This document shows, in pieces, positions 46,114-58,604 of a stretch of 64,000 nt of DNA. Positions within the stretch are counted from its first letter, which is position 1, and every line of letters starts with the position of its first letter. A program made the translations under genes and the position numbers. This DNA is from Trichodelitschia bisporula (taxonomy: Eukaryota; Ascomycota; Dothideomycetes; Phaeotrichales; Phaeotrichaceae): contig ML996702.1 of NCBI GenBank assembly GCA_010356995.1, forward strand, positions 391,013 through 455,012. Direction: 5' to 3'. Below the pieces are notes generated by a model. It had not been told where the DNA came from. It was given only the letters and a program-made list of their open reading frames with translations, and ran no database searches.

Positions 46114-47328
46114 GAAGTCCTGAGACGGCCTGAACTTTAACGGAAGATTCTTTGACATGCTTTTGCTGTTGCTGTTGTGCTGAGTGCCGTGCATGTTTTA
46201 CCGACCTTCGTTGGCATTCATTTCTGGGGCGCGCGTACTTCGACTTCGCATTCTTGTGCATATTTGACTCATCTACTGGGAAGCGCCGAAGAGTTGATGG
46301 CTGTACGATCTTACGGTATTCATTCACTGGCTGAATGGGTACCGGTTTCTCTTTTCATGACAGACCCCGACTGGTTCGCGATGGAATGGTGCTTTCGGGA
46401 AGCGACGCTCTTCACCTTGGCTTCGCCAACAATCGGACCTTGCCGAACGAATTCATTGACCTTTCTGAGATTAGCAGGGGAATTTTCTTCACATATACCA
46501 CCATGGACATCGGAGCTGATGGCGTTTCTTTCCATGGCTGATGTGGAGCGTCGGCGTACTGTGGACGCGGGGGGGTTGACGGCATTTACGTTTGGCCAGG
46601 TTTCTGACGGCGATGAGATGCTTCCTATTTCTCTGTAGGCAATGTTACTCGCACTCAAACATACGGCTGCTATCGTGGGAACCGTTATGCGATGCCTTCG
46701 TCCTTGACTGTGTTGATTCCAATGTGGAGGATGAGGTGAGGTCGGAGGCAACACGGAACATACCGAGTGCCGAGATTGGGGTGCATGACGTGCAGCGTGA
46801 CACGCGTGACTGGCTTGGGTCGGATCTCAAATTCGCTGACGAGTGAGAGCTGATCTTTTGCTTTGGGCGAATCGGCTGCGCGTATTCGTGAGCATCAGAT
46901 TTTAACCTAGAGGACCATTACTGTCTCTTCAAACTCGTCCTCGTACACCTTTCATGCATCTTTGCGCTTTTCGGATACACTTATTGACGGCTTTCAGGTT
47001 GGTCTATTCATGCCCTTGCGATCAGGAAGCGGAAGCCATTAAAGTCGATTCACACGGTCAACCGTTGCGCAACACTCTCACGTGTTTCGAGGGAGCGGTC
47101 AAGATCTTTCAATGCTTACTGCGAATGGAGCGTCTAATGTACGTTTACCAGCATGACGACCATCGACCTTCACCAGGCTTGTTGAAGGCCCGTGGAGACG
47201 AACGTCATACTGAGAGAAAGGATATCAGAAACACAGAAGCTCTGAGCTGAAGTCTTCGACCCGCAAAGTTGAATCGCTGATCATAACGTCATTGATAGCA
47301 ATATCTTAGCTCCAGTAGGGACACCCAA
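46114..47328. other. Convergent intergenic region
   Basis: It holds the 3' ends of the SUN gene and the phosphodiesterase gene. Open frames around 46152-46850 run on both strands and none shows a family signature. Confidence 0.55.
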
Positions 47329-48587
47329 CTATCCAACCGCGACACTCTGCATCACAAACTTCCGCTCAACGCCCCATCCAAAATGCCACCGTATGAGCAG
47401 CAAAAACACTACGGCCAGCCCTTGAATCTTGATGGCGTCCACCACGTCCTTCCAACTCCACCACACCTCGTCGCCCTTCACCTTCTGGACCCGCTCGCCC
47501 ACCAACCCTTCCTCCGACCCCTCCACCCTCCGCCGCACCCACTCATCCCGCACGCGCAAATAGGCCCCGACATCATCCGTGATAATCCCATCAAGCCCCT
47601 GCCTCAACCCGAAGCGCATCCTCCGCTCCTCATTCACCGTCCACGCATATACTGGTCTCCCCAACCTCCGGGCTTTGCGCACAAACGCGCCGCCAAACGG
47701 CCCATAGAGCGAGATCTGGAGCAGGTTGAAGGCAATATTCGGCACCGCGAAGAACTGGCCCGCATACGTGGTTGAGAAGCCAATGTGGGCGACAGGGAAG
47801 CCGGGCAGGCGCGTGTTGCAGATGGGGAGGTACTTGGTCTGCCGGTGTTAGCGCCAGCTCCTCCTAGGCTCAACAGATACTTACGGCCCATATCCCGAGC
47901 ACGATGCGCTCCGTCCACGGTCGCGCGCCCTCCCGCACGGCAACCGAGGTAATGGTCTCCGCAACTCGCCGCATGAGTACGTCCGCAACATCATCCATCT
48001 TCACATCCAGCAACACCCAGACCGCCTCATTCTGTTCCTCCGCTAACCAGATCAGGAACTCGTCCAACCGCGGCATAGGCTGGGGCGGCGTGGCTGCGGT
48101 GCGCATCTCCGCTAACTCGGGCCAATCATAGTCCGCGATCTTCCCCTCGCGCCCGAAACAGCGCTTCAGCGACGGGTCGTGTGCTAGGACCACAGTGCCG
48201 TCGCGCGCGAGGTGGATGTCTGTTTCGAGGGCGTGGGCGCCGGCGGCGAGGGCGGCGCGGAAGCCGAGCATTGTGTTCTCGGGGTAGTGCGCTTTAAGGC
48301 CGCGGTGGGCGATTGCTTGGGGGGTTTGGAGGGGGGTTTGCTTGGTTGGGGGGAGGGCGCGCGTGAATGATGCTGGGTTGGGAGGTCAGGTGGGTTCTTG
48401 GGGGCACGATAAACTGGTTTAGACTGGACGTACGTATGGGGAAGGCGGGTGAGTGGCCCAGCGGCGCAGGGGCTTCGCCGAGCTTCTCCATGTTTTTGCG
48501 GGAGAAGATTGGGGGGATGTATTTGACGAGGGGAGGGGCGTATTTGGCGAGAAGGGGGAAGGTCTCGGGGGAGCTGGAGGATGCCAT
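47329..48587 (-). CDS. Glycerophosphodiester phosphodiesterase family protein (Pgc1-like)
   Basis: Exons are 48587-48434, 48372-47885 and 47838-47329, giving 383 residues. The intron 1 acceptor at 48373 was chosen because it gives ALPPTKQTPLQTPQAIAHRG in frame with the catalytic core. Motifs of the GDPD barrel: AIAHRG (His), YPENTMLGF, ALETDIHLARDG (Glu, Asp) and VVLAHDPSLKRCFG (His), then VWVLLDVK, and VYAWTVNEERR with GIITDD near the end. A hydrophobic segment IQGLAVVFLLLIRWHFGWG close to the C-terminus should anchor it to a membrane. The length and membrane tail resemble yeast Pgc1, a phosphatidylglycerol-specific phospholipase C of lipid droplets and mitochondria. The exact substrate is inferred. 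Confidence 0.9.
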
Positions 48588-50901
48588 GCTGGCGGTGGGA
48601 GAGAGGGGATTATAGCGGGAGGTCGAGGTAAGCTTCGTAGGAGAGTAGGAGATGTGGCAGGGGAAACGTAAGCTCAGAAATGGGTGAAGAAGGCTGGTGG
48701 AGGCAGCACGGCCTCGGGATGACGACAGAGCGGGATGTGGGACCCTTGTCGTGGCGGGCAGGCGGGAGGTGAAGGATCGGCAGGAGCCGTGGAGATGCGA
48801 CGGCGGCGGGTGAGGGGTTGACCTTCGCAGCGGGTCGAAAAACAAAGCAGATGAGGACGGCTCTTTGAACGGAAGGGTCAGGGGAAATTATGTATGGAAT
48901 CTACTGTGTATGCCGGAGACAAAAGGCTGCGTTAACCCCGCGCGCACCAAATTGAGCGGCCGCACGGGATGCCGGGGCTAAAGGCTCTCCCGCAGCTAGC
49001 TAGGGCCGCAGCAGAGCTAGATAATTTAGCTATCCTAGCATGTGGTGTAGGATGGGGGAGGGCTAGCAAGGAATGGAGAAGGGATGTGGGAATCGAGAAC
49101 GTGGGGATGCAGACACATCCGTCGCATTATCTTCATTGTGGTGGGCATACTGGGGGAAATGCTTGTCATTTGCAGGCAACATGGCGAGGCCGGCCCGCTT
49201 CTTGATCGCTCGGGCGTGGGTGGGGGAAGCCACTGCCGTCCAATGCGGTTGCGTGGAGCGAGCAGGTGCCTTTTAGGCTTGATAAGTCCGGGGTTGTGGA
49301 GAGCCATGATCCCCCAATTAGCTACCTCCGTAGATAGCTTCCAAGATGCGATACAGACAAGCGAAGAGGACGAGCTGGCCTGTCCCTTGGAGTGAGCGGG
49401 GAAGGTCAGTCGTTGAAGCTCCATCCCAGCTGTCCACCAGACGCGGTGTCGCCATGTTCAAACAGCACCAGTCAAACGGTTTGGGTGCAACATCACAATT
49501 GTCCAATGGGATACCACTGATGTTGGAGAGAATTGAGGGGTCGCAGCAAAGATGGAAGAAGCACAGCAAGTGAGCAGCTCCCGTCCTACGAAGTGGCGTC
49601 GTAAGCGAGGTGATAAGCTTATGTCTTCGAGACATACGGCGTGCCAGTGTCACCCTGCACTCCGCACCATCAACATTCTTTGCTCCGATATCCTGTGAAT
49701 ATCCCCTCCGACGGGTTGTACCGCCGCCTGATGTCTGCTGATGGACGGGCGTTGAACGACTAGGTCGTTTGATATCGTATCCACGCAGGAATCTGAATCT
49801 CCCCTCGTTGCTCGGTCTCTTTCTCACATTTGGGCCTATCCAAATCCTGCGGATATCTTCATGCATCTCCTTCTCCCTCTCGCTTCTAGAAAGCTAATTA
49901 ACCCGCCTCAACGGGCATCACCGAGGCCCCGGACAAGCCGCAATGCAAGCGCTCGGACGCGATCTGCAGATCTTAGATCCGTTTTCAGCCCCGCATCATG
50001 CAGCTTCGCTTGCCCCTCTTCGGCACCCGTTTTTGGGTGAAGAAAAGAGAGAAAAAACCGCCGCTGCAGAACGGAGCCACGCGATCCTACCTCTTTTGGG
50101 ACCTCTGTTCTTTTTCAACCCGCCGCGTTGTGCTCTGATGATGCGGAAAAGGAAAGGGGCTTGCAGCGGTTGGTCTTCTGCATGCTAGGCTCAGTTCCCT
50201 TAATGACAGCTGGAACTGCGGAAAGCTCCGATGACTTCACCGCTTGACGATGCAATGACGGCTCGTGTTCTCCGGCTCTGAGCTGTACAGCTGCATGGTG
50301 GCTATCTGAAGAACAGCAATCTGGGTTCCCATGGAGCTACTTTCAATTGAGTTGAGAGAATTACGTTGGGGGAATTGAAGAGATAGCGGGGAGATTCGCC
50401 GTCCAAATACGGGTATAATCACTAGTGATTGGCTAGTCAGGCCAACAACCTCATCGGCGTTGATCTCGGATCGGCCGGCCCGGGAGATCTACACTCGATC
50501 TGCCAAGTTGGGCGTTCAACGTCTGAATACTAAGCCGGCTGGGAAGTCTTCTTCTTCATCCAGGCCAGGAACTTCGTATTTGCCTTCGCGCTTCCGAATG
50601 CGACGTCTCCTCCCCTTTGGATAGGCCATTGGAGGCTCTATAAGGTTAAACCTGCTCGTGGTTATGCTAACCGCGAAGAAGCCGACAGCCGCAGCCTCCG
50701 GACAACGGAATCACCGGAGCATACCACCATGCCATCAATCTCTCCGCACCTCACGATAGTGACGCACTCTCCGGCACGATCCGTAATGCAGACACAAAAC
50801 TGTACCCGATGCGCCCTCACAACCCATTCCCCATTGCCCAACCCTCGTCTCTCACTCTAACCCCCTCACTCTAACCCCCCCCCCACCCCCAAACCGCAAC
50901 C
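48588..50901. other. Gene-poor divergent region
   Basis: It separates the divergent phosphodiesterase and YaaH-family genes. The longest open frame (49318-49866, minus) has a length expected by chance and no motif. The final 100 bases are C-rich and form the leader of the next gene. Confidence 0.5.
50851..50878 (+). repeat. Two adjacent copies of the 14-mer CTCACTCTAACCCC
   Basis: Two exact head-to-tail copies followed by a C run, just before the start codon at 50902. It resembles a telomere-like CTAACCC word only by composition. Confidence 0.8.
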
Positions 50902-51699
50902 ATGGCCCTCCAATCCACCGACGAGCCCAAGATCGCTCGGCTTCTGAACCATGATCCAACAGTAACCATCTTCCTACGCCCGATCGCCGCCCCCGCCGCC
51001 CTCGGCCTTGCCGGCTACGCAGGCGCAACCTGGATCGCAGCGTCCTGGCTGGCACGCTGGTGGGGCGACGAAGACTCGCCAGGAATCCTCTTCCCCTTCG
51101 TCGCCTTCTGGGGCGGGCTGGCGCAGTTCATCGCCGGCATTTTCGGCTTCTGGGCGCGCGACATCCTCGTCACCGTGGTTTACGTCCTGTGGGGCAGTTT
51201 TTGGATGAGCGCTAGCTTGCTCTGGTTCCTCGTGCTTATTGGTACTATTCCGGTGCACAGTTTCTATGACCACTACCCGGAGGTCGCGGCGTGGTTTGTG
51301 GTGATGACGTTTTTTACCTGGTCGGCGGTGCGCGGGCCCCTTCCTTCACTTTAGTGGACCCGCAGCTAACACGCGCAGGCCATCGCCTCCATCGCCCGCG
51401 ACCTCGTCCTCTTCGGTGTGCTCTTCTGCCTGGCCGTCGGGTCGACCATCGCATGCTGTCTATTCGCCTACGGCGGGGGCGTGCGCACGGGCATGAAAGT
51501 CGCAGCCTACTTCTGGATCGTCAGCTCCATTCTCGCGTGGTATCGCGTGACTGTCTATCTCATGGAGGACTCATATGGTGGCACTGTGTTTGCCAAAATG
51601 TTCCCGCTTTTCCGGCTTCCCATCGAACGTGGGAGACCGCTTCTCGTGCCGGGGTTGGGTGAGCCGGGGGTTAAGAGGGGGATGCCGGGTGTGCTGTAA
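50902..51699 (+). CDS. GPR1/FUN34/YaaH-family membrane protein (acetate-transporter-like)
   Basis: Exons are 50902-51327 and 51379-51699 (51-nt intron, donor GTGCGC), giving 248 residues with about six hydrophobic helices. The fold and the stretches FWGGLAQFIAGIFGFWARDI and YGGGVRTGMKVAAYFWIVSS belong to this family, whose fungal members (Ady2/AcpA, Gpr1) move or sense acetate at the plasma membrane. The family signature N-P-A-P-L-G-L is changed: the matching place reads APAALGLAGY, without the Asn and the second Pro. That suggests a divergent subgroup, perhaps with another substrate. The start has a good context (CAACCATGG). It ends 161 bases from the convergent Erv41 gene. Confidence 0.85.
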
Positions 51700-51860
51700 G
51701 GCAGAGATGACGGTTAGGCCAGAAGTATCATCAAGAGAATCAGAACTCAGCGTTGAAACCAAAGCCTGTATTGAGAAACGCCTCCGTTCCATGTACACGT
51801 ACGAAAAGCAGAGAAGCAATGACTTGCACCATAACACCAGACATGCCCCCCATACCGATC

Positions 51861-53154
51861 TTACACAAGTTTCTCATCCCGCGTCCCCAAAAATCCAAGC
51901 CTCTCGCGTCCCTTCTGGTTCCACGTCTCCAGGGCCCAGTCGCTGAACTGCCAGCACCATGTGCCCGCAACCAGCACCCCGCTAACGACGTTGACCAGGC
52001 GCACCAGCAGGGCTAGGAACCCACCGCTCTCCTCGCTCACGAGCAGCAGAATCGGCTCAATGTCGTACTTGACAAAGATTCCGGGTACGCTTGTCTCGCT
52101 CACGACATGCGATTGCTCCGTAACGGCGTACTGGTTCGTCCAGATGGTGTGCTTCGGGTTCACCGCCGCATAGGGGTCGGCATCTGAGTGCGGTGACAGC
52201 TTCAGGTGGTGAGGTTCCGTCGTGTAGATGGTCGGTACGATGGACGTGTAGTACTGAAACTTGTAGAAGTGCTTGTCCGTTGTAGCGCGTGTGCTATCCA
52301 GCGGGTTGACAAGCGAGGGGTAGAAGGGCCCGAAGGAGAGCTCGTTGATGATGTGCGAGAAGTTGAACTCTGCCAAAATTAGCTCAATCCAAACGCATTG
52401 CAGCAACTCGCTTACGGTTGTGCTCTAGATGCAGCCCGAATTCCATGTACCCGTGGCCACGCGCTGTTATGTGGAAATCTCCCTGCACTTTGTTCTCCTC
52501 GATGCTGCCCCACAAACGACACGCATCCGGCTGACCGCGCACCTTGGGCGTCTTTGCAAACTTGCGCTTCCCACGCCGCGCCGCACCAATGTAGTCGTGC
52601 ACGTCCTCCTCCTCGCCGCGGGTGTACTCATCCGCATCGGCGCCGCTCTCCAGCTTGTGCACATGCTTGAGCTTGCCCCAGCGGTCCCAGTTCGTAGGGT
52701 CGCGGTGCAGCATCTCAGCGGCAAGTATAAGATCGCCGGCCGCATCTTGGACGTTGATATGGATGTCGTGACACTGCATCGCGACGACGATGTCGACGTT
52801 CATCTGCATCGTGTGGGAGACGCCCTTCTCCACGGCAAAGGAGTGTGTCACCGTGCCCGTGAACCAACGCCGCGTTTCCGTGACCAGCAGCGAGATGGAG
52901 GCGACGATAAGAAGGAGCGTCCACGCGCTGCCTGTGCGGCTGCGTTGCAGGTAGGTGGGTTTGGTTTTGGCTGCGGAGGTTAGCATTGCGCATAGAGGGG
53001 CTCAAATGCGCCCGGAGCTTGTGACAAGGGGGAACGCACGGAAAGCGTCAAACGACTTCATGGAGATGCCTTTCGGCTCTCCAAAGTCGACATCGTCGAG
53101 GGCGGGGTGATTGGCGAAGCCGTTCATCTCGCCAAAGCCATTCATGCCATTCAT
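51861..53154 (-). CDS. ERV41: COPII vesicle cargo-receptor protein Erv41 (ERGIC2 type)
   Basis: Exons are 53154-53040, 52970-52416 and 52369-51861, giving 392 residues. Introns are 69 and 46 nt, with donors GTGCGT and GTAAGC. The joins give SFDAFPKTKPTYLQRSRTG and LHLEHNQFNFSHIINELSFG, both diagnostic. There are two membrane segments: GSAWTLLLIVASISLLVTE near the N-terminus and the C-terminal LALLVRLVNVVSGVLVAGTW. The large part between them is lumenal, with CHDIHINVQDAAGD and an inserted charged loop. Erv41 forms a complex with Erv46 and cycles between the ER and Golgi to retrieve ER-resident proteins. Start at 53154 is the first ATG; a second follows at 53145, and the N-terminus is unusually Asn/Gly/Met-rich (MNGMNGFGEMNGF). 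Confidence 0.92.
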
Positions 53155-53683
53155 GAGGCAAGCGACAGCTTGGAGGCGCTGCAAGCCTCACCACTGCGCG
53201 TACTAGAAAGTGTATAAAGAAGATTAGGAGTCAACAAAGGAAAGTAAGGGAATCGCTGGTGCTACTTGGTGTCGCAATGCAACATGGCGGGCCGTCACCT
53301 TCGACCTCGTACGCTTGTGGATGAGGACACTTTGGGGTTTCGGACCCCGGCCGCGCCACATCCCCGAAAACGTGGCGTGGTGGCTAGTGTGTCACATCTA
53401 CATCTAATCTTATCAAGGATCCGTCAGCCTGACCTCGCTCGAGCAGCCTGTCACATACGGCTGCGACCTTCAACAGGCCACAGCCTTGCTACAATATGAC
53501 GAGTGCAGGAAAAATGAGACTGCTTCATAGTTCTAGCAGCCTCAAGGCCTAGGTACATAGAGACTCCGACACAGCCTTTTGGTTGCGCTTGACACTCAGT
53601 CGTCCCACAAGCCCAATCATCTAGACCTCGTAGATCCAATAGCACAATTCAGTCTGGATCGCAAAGACAGGACAGCCCATGAT
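53155..53683. other. Intergenic region between tandem minus-strand genes
   Basis: It contains the Erv41 promoter and the 3' end of the next gene on that strand. Nothing else is seen. Confidence 0.55.
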
Positions 53684-54422
53684 CTATGAAGATCCATTCA
53701 CACCGTTGGTGTGCATCTCAGAGGATGGCTCGTCGCTCCTGACGGTAGAGATATCGTCGTTAGAGCGATCGTCGTCCGACGCCATGTTGGCGCGCAGCCG
53801 CGCACGCATCCCGTAACTAGCGTCCCTAGCGGCCAGGTATCCACGAAGCTCCTGGACCCGCTGCAGCGCACGTATCTCATCCGTATCAGCCATAGCGGCC
53901 AGATGTTCACGAAGCTCAGCAACAAGCTGGCTCTCATGCTCGCCGAACTCGGCCTGGAAGTCATTGACGATAGCCTGGTGCCTCCTTCGAGGGTTATCAA
54001 GATTGACATTCGCAAACCACGCCTCCCAGTTTTGATAGCTTAATTCGCTCTCCGCGCGAGGACGGCTGCGCGCCTCCTGGCCGCGGAGGTGGAGACTGTG
54101 AAGTTGAGTGTAGCTGTCGAGAATCACTCGAATTTGGCTGATGGCCGTGTAGATTTCACTCTCATGCGAAACGGCAGGAAGGCCCGACAACGTGTACTGG
54201 ATCTCGAGCATGAGGCGGTCGCGCTCGCGAAGCTCCTGTTGCAGAGCCGCATTCTCAGCCCTGTAGATTTCCACAAGCGCTTGAGCGGAAGCCGCCCCGT
54301 TCGGCGATTCATCGTCGCTGGCCCTGAAAATGTCAATATTACGAAAGCTGGATTGCTAAGTGTATTTCTTACGTGGACACTTCCTCGTGATAGGGAGCGG
54401 GGTTCTCGCGGGGTTCAGGCAT
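53684..54422 (-). CDS. Uncharacterised coiled-coil protein
   Basis: Exons are 54422-54373 and 54323-53684 (49-nt intron), giving 229 residues. The splice makes an N-terminus MPEPRENPAPYHEEVSTASD that runs into a long charged helix with leucine spacing (VEIYRAENAALQQELRERDR), likely a coiled coil. A middle part SELSYQNWEAWFANVNLDN carries aromatic residues, followed by helices ESQLVAELREHLAAMADTDE. The acidic Ser/Asp-rich tail is disordered. I recognise no named family. The coherent splice, even composition and strong helix make a real gene likely. Confidence 0.65.
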
Positions 54423-57400
54423 GACGTAGTAGAACTAATGGTTGAGGGGAATCTGTATGGAATAGGTGCAGTTGGGTGTTGGAAAGATGTGCATGGTGGA
54501 CAAAAAATATTGCACTACGGTTGTTTGCGTGCCTTCATGAGCGGCTGTGCGTCGCCGAGAACCTAGAGGCATACCGCAATTTTTCATGAGCGGCTGTGGA
54601 CTACACATTTCTGAAGCTTTGTGGCAATTCCATTCCGGCACTAAACCAGAGCACCAAAACTAGCCAGGGAAGGGATGAAAGACCGGAAGTTGGCCTGGAG
54701 GGCATAGTGTTAACTTGCATCTCGCGATACTAACCCCGCCGGCAAAAGCTAGGAGCTGGGGTAGGCATCGAATTCTGTGAGGATAAATGCGTGTTCGTCC
54801 AAGAGGGATATGACACCACGGACTCCAGACAAAGGGCCCGTAGTGAAGCGCTGCCTTTGATTCCAAGAGATCCAGGGAATAACGTGGACGCTAAAGTTCA
54901 TCCCTACGCCGAGGGAGTTTCGAGTTCTTGAGTGAGAGGCTTAGGAGCGATTGTCCCGTTACAAGTTCTTCCATAAGGCTGCGAAGGTGAAATGTCAGCA
55001 AAGCATCTGTTATGCCTGACCCCTATGCCACGAACACTTGATGACCAAATATCCGGCTCAAGCACACCAGATGATGCTGAGATATCGCTGCAAAGATCCT
55101 GTAAACAGTATTTTCAAACGATATTCGTGAGAATGTTGGAACGAGGGCGTCTGCTTGGGTCGTAAGAGGGCGACTTCCTTTAAGCAAGCTAGATCGGTAA
55201 GCAGCACATCAAAAATGATCGCAAGGCCATTTGATGACGTAGCTGAATTTCTACACCACGGTACCCAATTTCTGGCCGCAAGAACATGGCAGTCAGCATT
55301 CGAACTGTACATGGTTTACTCCATACATGGGCTGGCGTTAGCAGCCCTGAGTCCGAACAAAAGTACCCACGTCAAGCCGGAGCCGCCGACGGAGGCGAGC
55401 GGATGCCAGCATTGACGGTTGTACTCTGTGACACAACATAGTTTCCAGCAAAGTTAGGCTACGTTTGGTCGGAGCGCAAACGACAGTGGCCCAGGAAGTT
55501 GGTGTTGGATCCATGTGCGGCGGAAGCAACAGGTTACCCAATAGGGAGCATAAACAGTTCCAACAAGCAGCTTGCGACTCGTCCACGTTTGGTACTACGA
55601 GGGCGGCGGCGACCACGGGTATCGATCGGCTCGGAAGCGAAATCCATTTCGTCCACATTAATTCAATCAGCACCAGCCGAGTCGGACCTTCAACTACCGG
55701 AGACCCAGGGTTCCAGAGTTCTCTTCGTAAACGAAGCAATAACGGCGACTTTTGGCCCCCAAGAAAAGTGCCCACCGGACCGGCCGACTTGGGTCTGTCG
55801 AGGGTGAGGGCGATCAGTCAGGTGCGCACAATAGGTACGAAGTAGAGCTCAAGGGAGGTGGTATTTTGGGATAATCTGGAGAAAAGAGGCTTCAGATGAA
55901 GCAGCAAAGCCACGGCCATTTGCTTCACTTGGGGGCTCAGCGCGTACGGATGTAGATAAAGTGATGGAAGTGGAGGCGCGATGGCTATTCAAAAATTGAC
56001 TTCGTCGTCGAAGAGAAGTGAGATGGGGCGGGGATTACATAGCTGAGGTAAAAATAGCCCAGGACCACGGCCAAGCCTCTGATGGCAGGGATTGGACGGA
56101 ATGCAGCGGCCGCGAGAGGCGCCACTCATGTATCAAACTTCTGATACTTGGACGATACCCGACTTGCCAGCCATCTTCACTGCGAACAGCATGTTCCCCT
56201 TCTGTGCATGGGCGCTGCAGGCCTTGCAGAGCAACCACACCGTCTGCGCGGTTGAAACATGGGCTTGCTGTCGTGGTGCAGGCCAATTCCTCCAGGAACC
56301 CTAGCTGCAAGTCACAACGCCCGCACCCATCCACCGGGACGTAGAAGTGTGGTCCGAAAGATACAGGACGGGCAGGATCAACTCGGAGAGACGCAATCAA
56401 TTGGGCCAATCCACCAGCAATCGCCCTTTCGGGACTAGAATATCGTGCAGGAGGGGGGGATGAAGCTTTTGTGGCCGCACACCGGACGAGATGGCCATGT
56501 AGCTGGCTTCGGGGTGGGGCCGACCCAGCGAACTATACCCGCCATCGCGTATTAACCTCCTTCACTATCAGAGTGAAAAGTTCACTCGTTGAGACGAAAG
56601 GTACATACTGGATCAGAACTGACATATGCACAGCACCGAGGCTAAGCTCAAGCTGTGCCGCCTCTTTAATATCTTGCGGTCAATTCACTTCCAGCTGAAC
56701 AATTCGACAACTGATTTCGACCTCTTAGGAACTTAACAAGTCCGCTAGCCTTTCCCTCGCCACGCGGGACGTTGAACAATGGCGCAGAGGCGTGCAGCTC
56801 TAATAAAGGAACCCTGGACGAAAAGCGATTGACTTGGCACGCATGAGGTCAATTTGGCCATGTTACCCGACGTGCCCGACAGTGGATTGAAGGTTGCAAG
56901 GTTTGGGGGCCTCGGAACGGATGCTTGATTTCAGTCATGCCACCGGCCGATATTATGCGAAGAACAGAGCGTCGGAGGTGACGGAACTTCCGCATGCTGG
57001 GTTTACCTTCTCGTCCTCCACGCTCGCGGTGATCTCACGAGAACACAAAGCTCTCGAGCTGGATTGTAAAAGCGGTAGTTCTCCGAGCGCCCAGCGCGGG
57101 ACCGTCAGGAAAGACGTTTGGTCACACAACACAGCGCCGGCCCTTGGCCGACAGGCGGCAACCCTCCGCAAAGTCACGACACCAGCGCGGGGTTTGCAAG
57201 ATTCGGATGGGGGCGGCGGTGGTAAAAGCAGCTAATGCAGAGAGCCCTGGAAAGCATGCTGCGCAACACCAGTTGAGTTGGAACAAAGCGCTCGAGGGGC
57301 ATATGCCTTTCGAAGAGAGGAAATGTTGGCAAAAAGGCTGCGATGCCTTTGAAGATGCAACTGGTCCAAGACTACTCCGTACGGTAGAAGAGAGACGATG

Positions 57401-58604
57401 AAGAAAATTGGGTGTTTCTTCTATCCTTGAGGTCCAATGTCGGCCCCCACAAAAGCACTCAAAACCGTTGTCCCGACGCCCGACTTGCGCCCCAGCCCAC
57501 CTAATGCATCAGTTCAAAGAGCAGGCAACACGCACGCTCTCTGCGCCTCCTCGAGTTGCACGATGTGCTTTCGCCAGGTCTCAGGTTCTGGCGGATTTTC
57601 TTAACACCGCCGGGCGTTGGATGCCTTCGTTGCTCCGTACCGTATGCTCTTTACTCTTGGAGGTTTCGAGTCTCTTTTCTCATTGACGCCTCCCGCTCCA
57701 AGTTGCCCCGCCAAATCTCACTGGCTCCCGCCCGGAGACCTTCCCAGGCTGCACGGCCCGACTAGCGCACAATTAAGGCTGACATGGGAGAAAGTCTGTC
57801 AGCTTCCCGTTGCTAGTGTCATAGTGTCACTGCTGGTCACTACTGGCACGACTGGCTCCAGCTCGTGCACATCACGATGGTCCTCCTTACGGGTACCGTA
57901 CAAGTGAAGTCGAAGTGTGAGAGATCATCGCTTCATGTACGGAGGTAGTCATTCCTATTCTACTGCAAGTACCGCGGAGAGCAACGAAGTTGAATTGCGT
58001 ATACTGTTATTGTCGAATGCTGAAGTGAAGGGACTGATCCTCGGCGTCTAGATTCTCTTCATGCACCAAGGATGTCCTTGGATGCATACAATCGCCATCC
58101 CAGCTTTTGTTTTCTTCGTTCTTCGGCCACCCTCCCAATTCCTCCCACTGCTGCCGACAAGGCCCATGTTCGAACCCCGGGCACTGCTTCTGCGGCTTCT
58201 TATGCCACCGTTCAGGTGCCCAACCAGTTGTCGTGCGTTATGGAGCATCCCCCCATCACTTCCCCCACTCCACCCCTCCCCACTACGACCGCCTCCCTCG
58301 GGCTGTGCGTGCCCGCATCCCCAAGGACCCTTCCAAGGGTCTGTTCTGCCCCAGCCCCTCGGCTGGCCTGTCGCGTTGTCTCTTGCCGGTGGTCGACAGT
58401 TCATTGCCCATTCGAGCTGTGTACTCGTATGCTGGGGGGCCTCTAAGAGGAGAGGTCCGGCTCTTAGCTCCATCGATTGACTTCTGATCCGATCGTCTTT
58501 CTCACCTCCACCTTCTCCACTTCTCAAAACTCTAACCGCATCCACACGCCGTGGGTCTTGCAAGCCGACACTCTCCCCTCAGTTGTCGCAGCAAAACCGT
58601 CAAC
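54423..58604. other. Long gene-poor stretch (4.2 kb)
   Basis: This is the longest stretch without a recognisable gene. Many short open frames overlap on both strands with no family signature or spliceable chain. The last 500 bases are CT-rich and form the promoter and leader of the lectin-like gene. No transposase, terminal repeat or tandem array was noticed. Confidence 0.5.

Noticed and set aside
49318-49866. 182-residue minus-strand frame
   Set aside because: Length near chance expectation in 64 kb, no motif, no splice logic.
50851-50884. Telomere-like CTAACCC words
   Set aside because: Only two 14-mer copies in a C-rich leader next to a gene start; not a telomeric array.
58130-58200. Possible tRNA T arm (GTTCGAACC)
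   Set aside because: Flanking bases do not form a T stem and there is no A box at the proper distance.
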